This document shows, piece by piece, positions 17,322 to 25,176 of a DNA stretch of 64,000 nucleotides. The first letter of the stretch is position 1, and each line of letters begins with the position of its first letter. The stretch lies in NCBI GenBank assembly GCA_041748175.1, contig JBGTDU010000018.1, positions 37,896-101,895 of the forward strand. Reading direction: 5' to 3'. The notes beneath the pieces were generated by a model. It was not told the origin of the DNA. It made no database searches and saw only the letters and a program-made list of their open reading frames with translations. A program made the position numbers and the translations under genes. This DNA is from JAHEJB01 sp041748175. GTDB taxonomy: Bacteria; Bacteroidota; Rhodothermia; Rhodothermales; Rubricoccaceae.

Positions 17322-17993
17322 TTATCCCGCGTAGCAGTAGGTGCACCCTCGCTCCTGCGCTCTGTTCACGGCGTATACGCCCGAGGGAACAAGGACGACG
17401 CCTTCCAGAAGGTTTTCCGTGAACTCCGCCTTCGCTTCGTCGGCGGAGACCCCGGCATTGGGCGCCGTGAGCATGCTGAAAACGTTGAGCGCGATGTTGC
17501 ACGCAACGACAATGACGCCGTGCTCGGCGATCATCCGCTCGTAAGTCAACCCAGGCTGAAGTGGAACGTTGTCGCGAAAGATGTTGCGCACGGCCGGTGC
17601 TTCCGTCGCGGGATCCGTGATTTTCAGAAATTCGCCGAGCTTGTACTTCCGCCACATGTCATCCGTCATAATGAGCGGGTACGCAAAGTGACGGAAGACA
17701 GCAACTGCACAGATTTCGGCGTCGGAAAGTCCATCAGCCTCCTTGGACGACGTCAGGTAGTTCATGGCATAGGCCGCGCCTGTACCGCCGTTGGGTTCGA
17801 CGAGGTCGAATACCTGGCGGTGATCACCGTGAATGCGATCGAGCCAGTCGCTGCCGACAGAGGTGGGACGCAAAGGCGATGTCGATTTTGCCTGTGCGGT
17901 CGTCCAACCGCCGGCGACCAAGACGGCGGAGCCTGCGGCGATGCGTTGCAGGAAATTCCTGCGCGGTGTGGGAGATGGAATGAGATTTTTCAT
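17322..17993 (-). CDS. Tat-exported protein of unknown function ending in CTYCYAG
   Basis: The 223-residue product begins MKNLIPSPTPRRNFLQRIAA, a twin-arginine signal, which favours ATG 17991-17993 over a longer upstream start. The mature part contains HGDHRQVFDLVEPNGGTGAA, MTDDMWRKYKLGEFLKITDP and VVACNIALNVFSML, and ends ERGCTYCYAG. I recall this as a recurring uncharacterised family with a DsrE-like look, but that is a weak impression. It lies 51 bases upstream of the TsdA-like cytochrome on the same strand, so the pair is probably an operon. Tat export suggests a folded or cofactor-bearing protein. Confidence 0.7.
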   Translation of the reverse strand: MKNLIPSPTPRRNFLQRIAAGSAVLVAGGWTTAQAKSTSPLRPTSVGSDWLDRIHGDHRQVFDLVEPNGGTGAAYAMNYLTSSKEADGLSDAEICAVAVFRHFAYPLIMTDDMWRKYKLGEFLKITDPATEAPAVRNIFRDNVPLQPGLTYERMIAEHGVIVVACNIALNVFSMLTAPNAGVSADEAKAEFTENLLEGVVLVPSGVYAVNRAQERGCTYCYAG

Positions 17994-18252
17994 GGGATTG
18001 TTGGGTATGGTTGGCGAACTCCAGGATGGAGTACGCAAAAGTAGGAGGCCCACCATTCCGGAGCAATACGTTCAGCCGTTTTCATGCCGGAGATTGGAGA
18101 CGGATACGCCTGTCCTGGCTGCGTGTAAGTGGACCCCGTGTCTTTGCTGACGGCGCGGCTGCCTATCCAGTGATATCATGGGGCGTTCCCATTCTGGCGT
18201 TCGATTCGTAAGACCTGCCAGATCATTCACCGACAGCAGCAAACGAGAACTC
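17994..18252. other. Divergent intergenic region
   Basis: It separates the Tat protein from ftcD and should contain both promoters. No repeat or recognisable regulatory element stands out. Confidence 0.35.
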
Positions 18253-19938
18253 ATGTCCGCCCCCCTACTCGAATGCGTTCCCAACTTCAGCGAAGGGCGC
18301 GACCACGGCATCATTAAGGAAATCACGGATGCGATCGAATCGGTGGATGGAATCACGCTCCTGGACGTTGATCCCGGCAAGGCCACGAATCGCACGGTCG
18401 TCACGTTCGTGGGCGCGCCGGAGGACGTGATCGAGGCTGCCGTTCGCGGCGGGAAGAAATCTGCCGAGCTGATCGACATGGCAAAGCACACCGGCGAGCA
18501 TCCGCGCTTTGGTGCGATGGATGTGTGTCCGCTCGTTCCTGTCTCGGGCGTCACAATGGAGCAGACGGTCGCTCACGCGCGCGCGCTTGGGCGGCGATTG
18601 GGCGAGGAGGCCGGGCTCACCATCTTCCTCTACGAAAACGCGGCGACATCCGAGACGCGCCGCAACCTTGCGCATGTTCGCTCGGGCGAGTACGAAGGCC
18701 TTAAAGACAAACTCGACAAGCCCGAATGGAAGCCGGATTTCGGGCCGATCACGTTCAATGCGCGATCAGGCGCAACCGCAGTCGGTGCGCGTGATTTTCT
18801 GATCGCGTACAACGTCAACCTCAACACGACATCCTCCCGCCGAGCGAACGCCATTGCCTTTGATGTTCGCGAGAAGGGGCGAATCAAGCGAGAGGGCGAC
18901 CCGGTCTCGGGCAGGATCATCCGGGACGCGCAGGGAAACGAGGAGTGGGTTCCCGGATCCCTCAAAGCCGTCAAAGCCATCGGTTGGTACATCGAGGAGT
19001 ACGGAATTGCGCAGATCTCGATGAACCTGACGAACATCGGCGCGACGCCCGTGCACGTCGCGTTCGACGAAGTAGTCGCGAAAGCCGCGGAGCGTGGCAT
19101 CCGCGTGACGGGCTCGGAACTGGTCGGCCTGATCCCTCTCCGCGCCATTCTTGACGCAGGCAAGTACTTCCTCCGCAAGCAGGAGCGCTCCGTCGGGATA
19201 TCCGACAAGGAGATCATAAAGATTGCCGTGAAATCGCTGGGACTGGACGACCTTGCTCCTTTCAACCCCAGTGAAAAAATCATCGAGTATGCCATTTCGG
19301 GCAAAGCGCAGCATCGGCTCGTGGACCGTTCGATTGAGGGGTTTGCGGAAGAGACCGCTTCGGAGTCGCCCGCTCCCGGCGGCGGCTCTGTATCGGCGGC
19401 TGTGGGGGCGTTTGGCGCGGCACTAGGAACGATGGTTGCGAATCTCTCCGCTCACAAGCGCGGCTGGGACGACCGGTGGGAGGAGTTCTCCGATTGGGCT
19501 GAACGAGGAAAATCTTACCAGACCGCGTTGTTGGGTCTGGTAGATGAGGACACGGCCGCCTTTAATCAAGTCATGGCGGCCTTCGGGCGCCCACAATCAA
19601 ATGATGTTGAAAAGGCCGCGCGGCACCAGGCCATTCAGTACGCGACGCGCCGTGCCATTGAGGTGCCCTATCGCGTGATGCAGATCGCGCTCGACTCGAT
19701 GGACGTGATGAAAGCGATGGCCGAAATCGGAAACCCAAACTCCGTATCTGATGCTGGTGTGGGCGCGCTTTGCGCTCGAACCGCTGCGCGTGGTGCCTTC
19801 CTGAACGTCCAAATCAACGTCGGCGACCTCGAGGACAGGGCATTTGTTGAAGACGTTCTGTCGCGGGGACAGGGGATACTTGAGCAAGCCGAAGCGATGG
19901 AGCGCGAGATTCTCGATACCGTGATGGATAAACTGTAA
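18253..19938 (+). CDS. ftcD: Bifunctional glutamate formiminotransferase / formiminotetrahydrofolate cyclodeaminase
   Basis: This 561-residue cytosolic enzyme links histidine degradation to one-carbon metabolism. It transfers the formimino group of formiminoglutamate to tetrahydrofolate, then deaminates it to methenyl-THF. The N-terminal domain starts LLECVPNFSEGRD and has the catalytic His in GEHPRFGAMDVCP (His83). The C-terminal formiminotransferase subdomain covers about 180-330. The cyclodeaminase domain starts near residue 365 with ASESPAPGGGSVSAAVGA. The start at ATG 18253 puts the family N-terminus right after Met. The fused two-domain form is complete. No other hut genes are nearby. 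Confidence 0.95.
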   Translation: MSAPLLECVPNFSEGRDHGIIKEITDAIESVDGITLLDVDPGKATNRTVVTFVGAPEDVIEAAVRGGKKSAELIDMAKHTGEHPRFGAMDVCPLVPVSGVTMEQTVAHARALGRRLGEEAGLTIFLYENAATSETRRNLAHVRSGEYEGLKDKLDKPEWKPDFGPITFNARSGATAVGARDFLIAYNVNLNTTSSRRANAIAFDVREKGRIKREGDPVSGRIIRDAQGNEEWVPGSLKAVKAIGWYIEEYGIAQISMNLTNIGATPVHVAFDEVVAKAAERGIRVTGSELVGLIPLRAILDAGKYFLRKQERSVGISDKEIIKIAVKSLGLDDLAPFNPSEKIIEYAISGKAQHRLVDRSIEGFAEETASESPAPGGGSVSAAVGAFGAALGTMVANLSAHKRGWDDRWEEFSDWAERGKSYQTALLGLVDEDTAAFNQVMAAFGRPQSNDVEKAARHQAIQYATRRAIEVPYRVMQIALDSMDVMKAMAEIGNPNSVSDAGVGALCARTAARGAFLNVQINVGDLEDRAFVEDVLSRGQGILEQAEAMEREILDTVMDKL

Positions 19939-19991
19939 GAGAAGCGTTTTCATTCAGTGGCCGTCATCCCAGTCGTGTAGCGACGTCCGCC

Positions 19992-20363
19992 GTGCGCGTC
20001 AATTATTCCATCGGCTTCATGCGTGCTATGAACCAAACCGTCGATTTCTAGCGGAACATGATCGGGCTGCCGCTACGGCCCGACTCATCCCTCTGGACGG
20101 AGTTCGATACTGATCTCGCGACCATCGCGCTTCACCCAGGCAAATCATCCCTTCAGGAATCCGTAGAAACCGAGCATCTACCCTCCGTGAGATGTCGCCT
20201 TGGGCTGAGTGTCCCTGATCGGAAGGCGTTCCGCCGCGGAATGTTCGAAAACAACGTTGGGTGCATTCAGGAGCCGAATGACGTGTTCGGCACACGCATC
20301 GCAGAACGCCTTGATTCTGATGGCCTGGGAATCTCTATCGGCGCAGGCCGGCCTCAAGGGTAA
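19992..20363 (+). pseudogene. VOC-family (glyoxalase-like) gene interrupted by TAG
   Basis: From GTG 19992 the frame reads VRVNYSIGFMRAMNQTVDF, then TAG at 20049-20051, then RNMIGLPLRPDSSLWTEFDT, LATIALHPG, LGLSVPDRKAFRRGM and ERLDSDGLGISIG. This is the usual order of a glyoxalase/bleomycin-resistance fold protein, in which the broken codon should be Tyr of the DFYR motif. A single change from TAC or TAT gives TAG. The frame is otherwise intact to its stop at 20363. It could be a fresh pseudogene, a sequencing error, or a gene restarted at ATG 20058, which would lose the first metal-ligand strand. Confidence 0.7.
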
Positions 20364-20370
20364 CCCTTTC

Positions 20371-21270
20371 CTACTGCACCAACCCGTCGTACGTCGTTTG
20401 GTGCTGCGAGTCCATCTCAATGAGCAACTCGTAGGCGTCCGCGCGCCCGGGGTAATCGGCAAGCAACGCCGCTATCTCGGTGTGCTTCGCCGAGAAAAAT
20501 ATGTCCGAAGCAAAGCGACGCGTGTTGAACTCGTTGTACAGCTCATTCAAGTTGCGAATTACCGCCATGGCATCTTCCCACGCCTGCTCGTGGTTGTTCG
20601 CGAAGTGGTCGAGCACGCCGTAATGGTAGTTGAAATGTGCCCGCCGGAGCGGCTCGAACCGGGGATCCAAAAGCTGCGTGATAAGCGTACCGCGCGTCCG
20701 GTCATCTCCAACGAGAAACCAACCTTCGGCATTGAGGCCGCGGCTCAGCTCGAAAATCTTGCGGGCTTCCTCAAAGAACGGCTGCCCGCCCATCTCGTCA
20801 AACGAGTCGTAGTCGAATCCGAGAATCAGAAACGCATAGAAGTCAATGACGGAAATGAACGAGTCAAAGGAATTTGGATTGTAGGCCAGATTCCGACCTT
20901 GCCCGTATTCGAAGAACCAGTTCGTGTCCTGCACGAGGAATACACTCGTCCGCTGACCCGTGCCGTAAATCGGGCGACTTGCCCCGACAACGATTTGCGC
21001 CTGAAAGCGCGTCAAGCCGTCGGCGACGGTGAAGACGATTTGGAAAGAACAGTCAATTCGTTCACGGTCTTGAAACACGTCGTCAGTCCAGGACCGATCG
21101 TTGAGGTAACGTCGGATATCCTCTTCCAGCTCGCCCAAAAACTGAAATTCATTACCAGAAAGCGCACTGTAATTCACCATCACGGTGCAGTTCAGTTGTT
21201 GCGCGTACACGCGTGGTCCCAATGCCGTGACACCCATAAAGAGAGCGAGAACACTGAGGCGGCGCATCAT
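20371..21270 (-). CDS. DUF4835 family protein (PorD-like, type IX secretion associated)
   Basis: The 299-residue exported protein has a signal peptide ending VYAQ. It then reads QLNCTVMVNYSALSG, FQFLGELEEDIRRYLNDRSW, FSFITVADG-type beta strands, and FISVIDFYAFLILGFDYDSF, which is typical of DUF4835. In Bacteroidota such proteins (PorD in Porphyromonas) are linked to gliding and type IX secretion. The later helical part includes RRAHFNYHYGVLDHF. It is divergently transcribed from the PorV-like gene across 91 bases, so the two may share a regulatory region. The family call rests on motif memory. Confidence 0.82.
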   Translation of the reverse strand: MMRRLSVLALFMGVTALGPRVYAQQLNCTVMVNYSALSGNEFQFLGELEEDIRRYLNDRSWTDDVFQDRERIDCSFQIVFTVADGLTRFQAQIVVGASRPIYGTGQRTSVFLVQDTNWFFEYGQGRNLAYNPNSFDSFISVIDFYAFLILGFDYDSFDEMGGQPFFEEARKIFELSRGLNAEGWFLVGDDRTRGTLITQLLDPRFEPLRRAHFNYHYGVLDHFANNHEQAWEDAMAVIRNLNELYNEFNTRRFASDIFFSAKHTEIAALLADYPGRADAYELLIEMDSQHQTTYDGLVQ

Positions 21271-21361
21271 GTGCGATTGATTCTGAGCGGGTGCGTATAC
21301 TTCCAGAGGCGGTTTAAACTACGGCCTCATTCACTCGTCTCACGCCTTTCGAACGGGATTA

Positions 21362-22231
21362 ATGCGTACCCCTTCCCTCTTCAGGCACTCTCCGGCGATC
21401 GCCCTATTGCTACTTTTTATGGCGACGAGTGCCCACGCTCAACTTGCTGAAGGCGGCGCGCGCGCTATGGCCCTGGGGCGCGCCGGCACGGCGTTGGAAG
21501 GAGAGGTCTGGGGCGAGTTCAACCCTGCTGCGTGGGCCGCATTGGAACGAAACACCGCCGACGTCTTTGCCAGTCAGGCCTTCGGAATAAGTGAACTACG
21601 TGTGGTCGCCCTCGCGGCCGCAGCGCCAACACGGTATGCGACCTTCGCCGCCAACGCCCGGACGTACGGCTTTTCAGATTTCCGCGAAACACGAATCGGG
21701 CTGGGTGCATCGCGGGGCTTCTCGCTCAGTGCTTCCCGTGCCATCGATGTGGGCCTGAGCGCCAGCATGCACAACATCTCGATCGACGGCTTTGGCTCAA
21801 CATCGACCATCTCGGCATCGGCGGGTGCTCAGGTTGACGTGCTCCCGGCGTTGCGCGCTGGCCTCCACGCGCGCAACGTCAGCCGCATTGGGCGAAGTGA
21901 AGACTCGGACCTTGCCTCTCCGCTTTCAACCGCTCCAGCGTTGGCCGCCGGATTGGCCTTTCGTGCGTCGGAGCATGCACTTGTGGTTCTCGACGCGGAA
22001 AAAGATCTTGATTTTCCCGTGGCAATTCGAGCAGGGCTTGAGGTCTGGGTGATCAACGCTCTGGCCATTCGTGGGGGCTTTGCTACGGGCCTGTCGTCGA
22101 GCGACGGCGCGCCAACACGGCTGTCAGGCGGCATTGGCGTGCGGTCGGGGATGATACACGCCGACATCGCGGCGGAGTACCACGAGACGCTCGGTCTGAC
22201 CCCGGCCGTTTCGATTGGCGTGGAGTTTTGA
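21362..22231 (+). CDS. PorV/PorQ-like outer-membrane beta-barrel protein
   Basis: This 289-residue protein has a signal peptide ending AHAQ and the N-terminal barrel signature EGGARAMALGRAGTALEGEV, then FNPAAWAALE. That pattern is shared by the PorV/PorQ and UPF0164 members of the FadL-like superfamily. Alternating hydrophobic strands run to a C-terminal aromatic, VSIGVEF, as in outer-membrane barrels. PorV shuttles T9SS cargo and PorQ is a periplasmic-side partner; which one this resembles more cannot be told. The next gene begins directly after the stop, so the two are probably coupled. Confidence 0.75.
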   Translation: MRTPSLFRHSPAIALLLLFMATSAHAQLAEGGARAMALGRAGTALEGEVWGEFNPAAWAALERNTADVFASQAFGISELRVVALAAAAPTRYATFAANARTYGFSDFRETRIGLGASRGFSLSASRAIDVGLSASMHNISIDGFGSTSTISASAGAQVDVLPALRAGLHARNVSRIGRSEDSDLASPLSTAPALAAGLAFRASEHALVVLDAEKDLDFPVAIRAGLEVWVINALAIRGGFATGLSSSDGAPTRLSGGIGVRSGMIHADIAAEYHETLGLTPAVSIGVEF

Positions 22232-22233
22232 AG

Positions 22234-24621
22234 ATGGGAACGCCGTCTTCGATACTAGGAGTTGTGATTGATGACGCAAATTGCGCAGTGCGTAGGGCGT
22301 GTATTGAATTTGCTTGCGCAAGTGCCGGTTCACGCTGGCGTCGGATCTCGGAATGGCTTCCGTCGATCGCGTTTCGCGCTCGTGTCGGACGGCGGATCGG
22401 GAGGCTGGGATTTCGCAATCCGGGTTTCGTTCCACTGACCACAGTTGGCCGCCTGCCCTCATCGGTCCGCCCACTTCTGGTCCCCGTCCTCTGTCTTTTA
22501 TGCTCGGTCGCCTTTACTCCCGCAGCCGCGCAGGACATTCCGCCCGACACCTCGCAGGCACCCGACGAAACGACGCGTCTCGAAACCCTCACCGAGGACG
22601 AAGTGACGGGCGACCCGACGGAACTCCTGGAGCTCCTCAACGATCTTCGCGAAAACCCGCTAGACATCAATCGCGCGTCCGGGCAAGAGTTGGCCCTTAT
22701 CCCGGGCCTGAGTCCGCTCCTGGCCGATGCCATCGTCCGCTATCGAACCGAACATGGGCCTTTTCCCTCGATCCCTGTCGTGCGAGAAGTGGAAGAGATG
22801 ACGGAGGAGATTTTCCTGGAGGCGAGACCCTACATCACAATTGGCGAGGTGTTGGATGTAGCCGCTGGCTCGCCATCTTCCTTCCCGGCCGTTCCGCGGA
22901 TCCGGGAGATCGCCAATAACCTGCGCTACACGGCAACCCAGCGATTCCAGCGGCGACTGACCCTGGCGCAAGGCTTTGAAGGCGACGATTCGACGCGCGC
23001 CTACGCCGGTTCGCCTGAGCGGATTTACACCAGGCTCCAGGCGAAGTACCGGCGCAACGTTTCGATCAATGTGACACTCGAAAAGGATCCCGGCGAGGTT
23101 TTCGGCTTCGATGGGCAGGTTGGCTACGACTACACATCGGCGCACATCGCGATAAACCGGATTGGCAGAATTGATGCATTGGTTGTTGGAGACTATGCCG
23201 CAGAATTCGGACAGGGATTAGTCTTCTGGCGATCAAGTGGCTTTGGAAAGGGCCCCGATGCTGCGCACGGGCCGATCAGAAGCGGCCGTGGCATCCGCCC
23301 GTATGGTTCCGTGGAGGAGAACCGGTTCCTGCGTGGCGCCGCTGCTACAATTGGCGTGATGCCCTATTTGTATATCTCGGCCTTCGGATCCCGGCGCGAT
23401 CTGGACGCGAACATCACCGCGTTCGATTCGCTCGATGTCTTCGATCCGGACCTCCCGCCTGGCGTTTCGGGCGACTTCGCAACAGGCCTGGGCGAGGATG
23501 GGCTGCATCGCACCGACACCGAAATTTCCCGAAAAGATGCGCTCGGGGAAACGCTTGTGGGTGGCGCTGTCGAATACCGTGTCGACGCCGACAACCTTGG
23601 CGGTCGCATCGGAGCAGTTGGGTACACAGCCAACTTCGATGCGCCGCTCGTTGCGGGCGACAGGCCTGACGAGTTGTTTGAATTCGCAGGGGGGAAAGCG
23701 ACGATGGCCAGCGTCTATTTCGACCTTCGAACCAGCACGCTGCAAGGCTTTGGCGAGGTCGCCCGATCTCCATCCGGCGCGGTCGGCGGGCTGGTGGGCC
23801 TCTCGGCAGAACTCGGCAACGGCACGGAGGTCCTCGTGCTAGGTCGCCACTACCCGCGCGATTTCACGACGCTCCACGGCTATCCATTTGGCGAGCGCAA
23901 CGGCATCGGACAAAACGAGACGGGTGTTTACGCAGGTGTCAGCACGAAGCCCTTCAAAACTCTCACCGTCGCTTTCTACACCGACCAATATCGTTTCCCA
24001 TGGTTACGCTTCAGCCTGCCCCGACCTTCAAGCGGCCACGAATCGATGGTGTTTGTGGAGCATAAGCCAAGGCGCTGGCTCCGGTGGTACATACAGGCGC
24101 GGACGGAGACAAAGGAGACCGGCGCGGACGTGCTCAACAGCATCCCAGGCTCCATTGTAGGCGGCCTGCTCAACGAGACGCGCCAGACGCTCCGCCTGCA
24201 GGGCGAGTACGATGCCAACCGAAGCCTCCGCCTACGCTCCCGCATCGAAGGCTCACGATTCCTGACGCAAGGTGTCGAAACCGCCAGCTTCGGAGTGCTG
24301 GTGTATCAGGATGTACGATGGCAGACAACTTCATGGCTCCGCCTCGACGCCCGGCTGACTTTTTTCGACACGGACGACTTCGACTCCCGTATCTACCAGT
24401 ATGAGAACGATCTGACCGGCGTCTTTTCCATCCCGGCCCTCAGCGGTCGAGGCATCCGCACGTACGCTCTGGCCACCATCACACCAGTCGAGGGCCTGCA
24501 CTTTCAGATAAAACTTGCGGAGACAATCTTCGAGAACGTGACGAGCGTCTCGTCTGGCAATAACGAGATCGACGGAAATCGCGTGCGGGATCTGGGGGTG
24601 CAGTTGCGGTATTCGTTCTGA
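22234..24621 (+). CDS. Helix-hairpin-helix protein with predicted outer-membrane barrel
   Basis: A frame of about 795 residues whose true start is uncertain. ATG 22234 follows the preceding stop at once, but residues 1-80 look poorly coding. A signal peptide, LVPVLCLLCSVAFTPAAAQ, ends near residue 98. Next comes a ComEA-like HhH motif (about 130-185: PLDINRASGQELALIPGLSP, then LADAIVRYR). The long remainder is rich in beta strands and ends LGVQLRYSF, as barrels do. HhH motifs usually bind DNA, so their presence outside the cytoplasm is notable. Similar secreted HhH proteins occur in Bacteroidota; the function is unknown to me. Confidence 0.72.
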   Translation: MGTPSSILGVVIDDANCAVRRACIEFACASAGSRWRRISEWLPSIAFRARVGRRIGRLGFRNPGFVPLTTVGRLPSSVRPLLVPVLCLLCSVAFTPAAAQDIPPDTSQAPDETTRLETLTEDEVTGDPTELLELLNDLRENPLDINRASGQELALIPGLSPLLADAIVRYRTEHGPFPSIPVVREVEEMTEEIFLEARPYITIGEVLDVAAGSPSSFPAVPRIREIANNLRYTATQRFQRRLTLAQGFEGDDSTRAYAGSPERIYTRLQAKYRRNVSINVTLEKDPGEVFGFDGQVGYDYTSAHIAINRIGRIDALVVGDYAAEFGQGLVFWRSSGFGKGPDAAHGPIRSGRGIRPYGSVEENRFLRGAAATIGVMPYLYISAFGSRRDLDANITAFDSLDVFDPDLPPGVSGDFATGLGEDGLHRTDTEISRKDALGETLVGGAVEYRVDADNLGGRIGAVGYTANFDAPLVAGDRPDELFEFAGGKATMASVYFDLRTSTLQGFGEVARSPSGAVGGLVGLSAELGNGTEVLVLGRHYPRDFTTLHGYPFGERNGIGQNETGVYAGVSTKPFKTLTVAFYTDQYRFPWLRFSLPRPSSGHESMVFVEHKPRRWLRWYIQARTETKETGADVLNSIPGSIVGGLLNETRQTLRLQGEYDANRSLRLRSRIEGSRFLTQGVETASFGVLVYQDVRWQTTSWLRLDARLTFFDTDDFDSRIYQYENDLTGVFSIPALSGRGIRTYALATITPVEGLHFQIKLAETIFENVTSVSSGNNEIDGNRVRDLGVQLRYSF

Positions 24622-24725
24622 AGCTCCTCGTCCGGCGCCGACCACCGCTAAAAAACGAAGGTCACCCGCGAAACAACCTCTGTCTACGAGCAGTTCGTCA
24701 CGCAGCAGTAAACCCGAACATCGCA

Positions 24726-24935
24726 ATGGCATCGACATACCGCGTTTCGATTCGCCAAACCGAAGAGGGCTACAGCGTTTCCTGTCCGGGCCTTCCCGGC
24801 TGTTGGTCCGAAGGGAAGACAGAGGCCGATGCGCTAACAAATATCCGAGAGGCCATTGTGGAGTATGTCTCCGTCGCGGAAGAACTCGCCCAGGATGGCG
24901 ATGCGGAGATTCGGGAAGTTGATGTCGCAGCCTGA
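24726..24935 (+). CDS. hicB: HicB-family antitoxin
   Basis: This 69-residue protein is a HicB-like partial RNase H fold: YRVSIRQTEEGYSVSCPGLP is followed by GCWSEGKTEADALTNIREAI. It neutralises the HicA mRNA interferase encoded 3 bases downstream. There is no obvious C-terminal DNA-binding domain, so autoregulation through this protein is doubtful. HicB-first order occurs in many such pairs. Confidence 0.88.
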   Translation: MASTYRVSIRQTEEGYSVSCPGLPGCWSEGKTEADALTNIREAIVEYVSVAEELAQDGDAEIREVDVAA

Positions 24936-24938
24936 GAG

Positions 24939-25151
24939 ATGCCAAAGCTGGCCGGAGTGAACCACGGTCGCGCCGTGCGCGCACTCAAGAAAGTCGGGTT
25001 TTCAGTTGCTCGCGAGAGTAAGCACATTGTCATGACGGACGGTCAGCGAATCCTGACTATTCCTCGATCAAACCCGATCAATGCCTTCACGATGGGCGGT
25101 ATCGTTAAGGATGCAGGGCTGACGGTCGATGAGTTCAAGCATCTCCTTTAG
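24939..25151 (+). CDS. hicA: HicA-family mRNA interferase toxin
   Basis: This 70-residue protein has the HicA double-stranded RNA-binding-like fold. RAVRALKKVGFSVARESKHI carries the catalytic His in ESKHIVM, and LTIPRSNPINAFTMGGIVKD is the conserved second half. By family, it cleaves mRNA when released from HicB. It appears intact, which implies that the neighbouring antitoxin is functional. It converges on the namZ gene with 25 bases between them. Confidence 0.9.
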   Translation: MPKLAGVNHGRAVRALKKVGFSVARESKHIVMTDGQRILTIPRSNPINAFTMGGIVKDAGLTVDEFKHLL

Positions 25152-25176
25152 CTGTTGGTCAATCTCGAGCTCAGCC

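Noticed and set aside
20049..20051. TAG as a pyrrolysine or other recoded codon in the VOC-family gene
   Set aside because: No recoding signal is evident and the position is a Tyr in the family, so a nonsense mutation is the simpler reading.
20209..21450. A 413-codon frame on the plus strand over the PorD-like gene
   Set aside because: It runs antisense to a clear DUF4835 protein and ends inside the PorV-like gene. Its composition is atypical.
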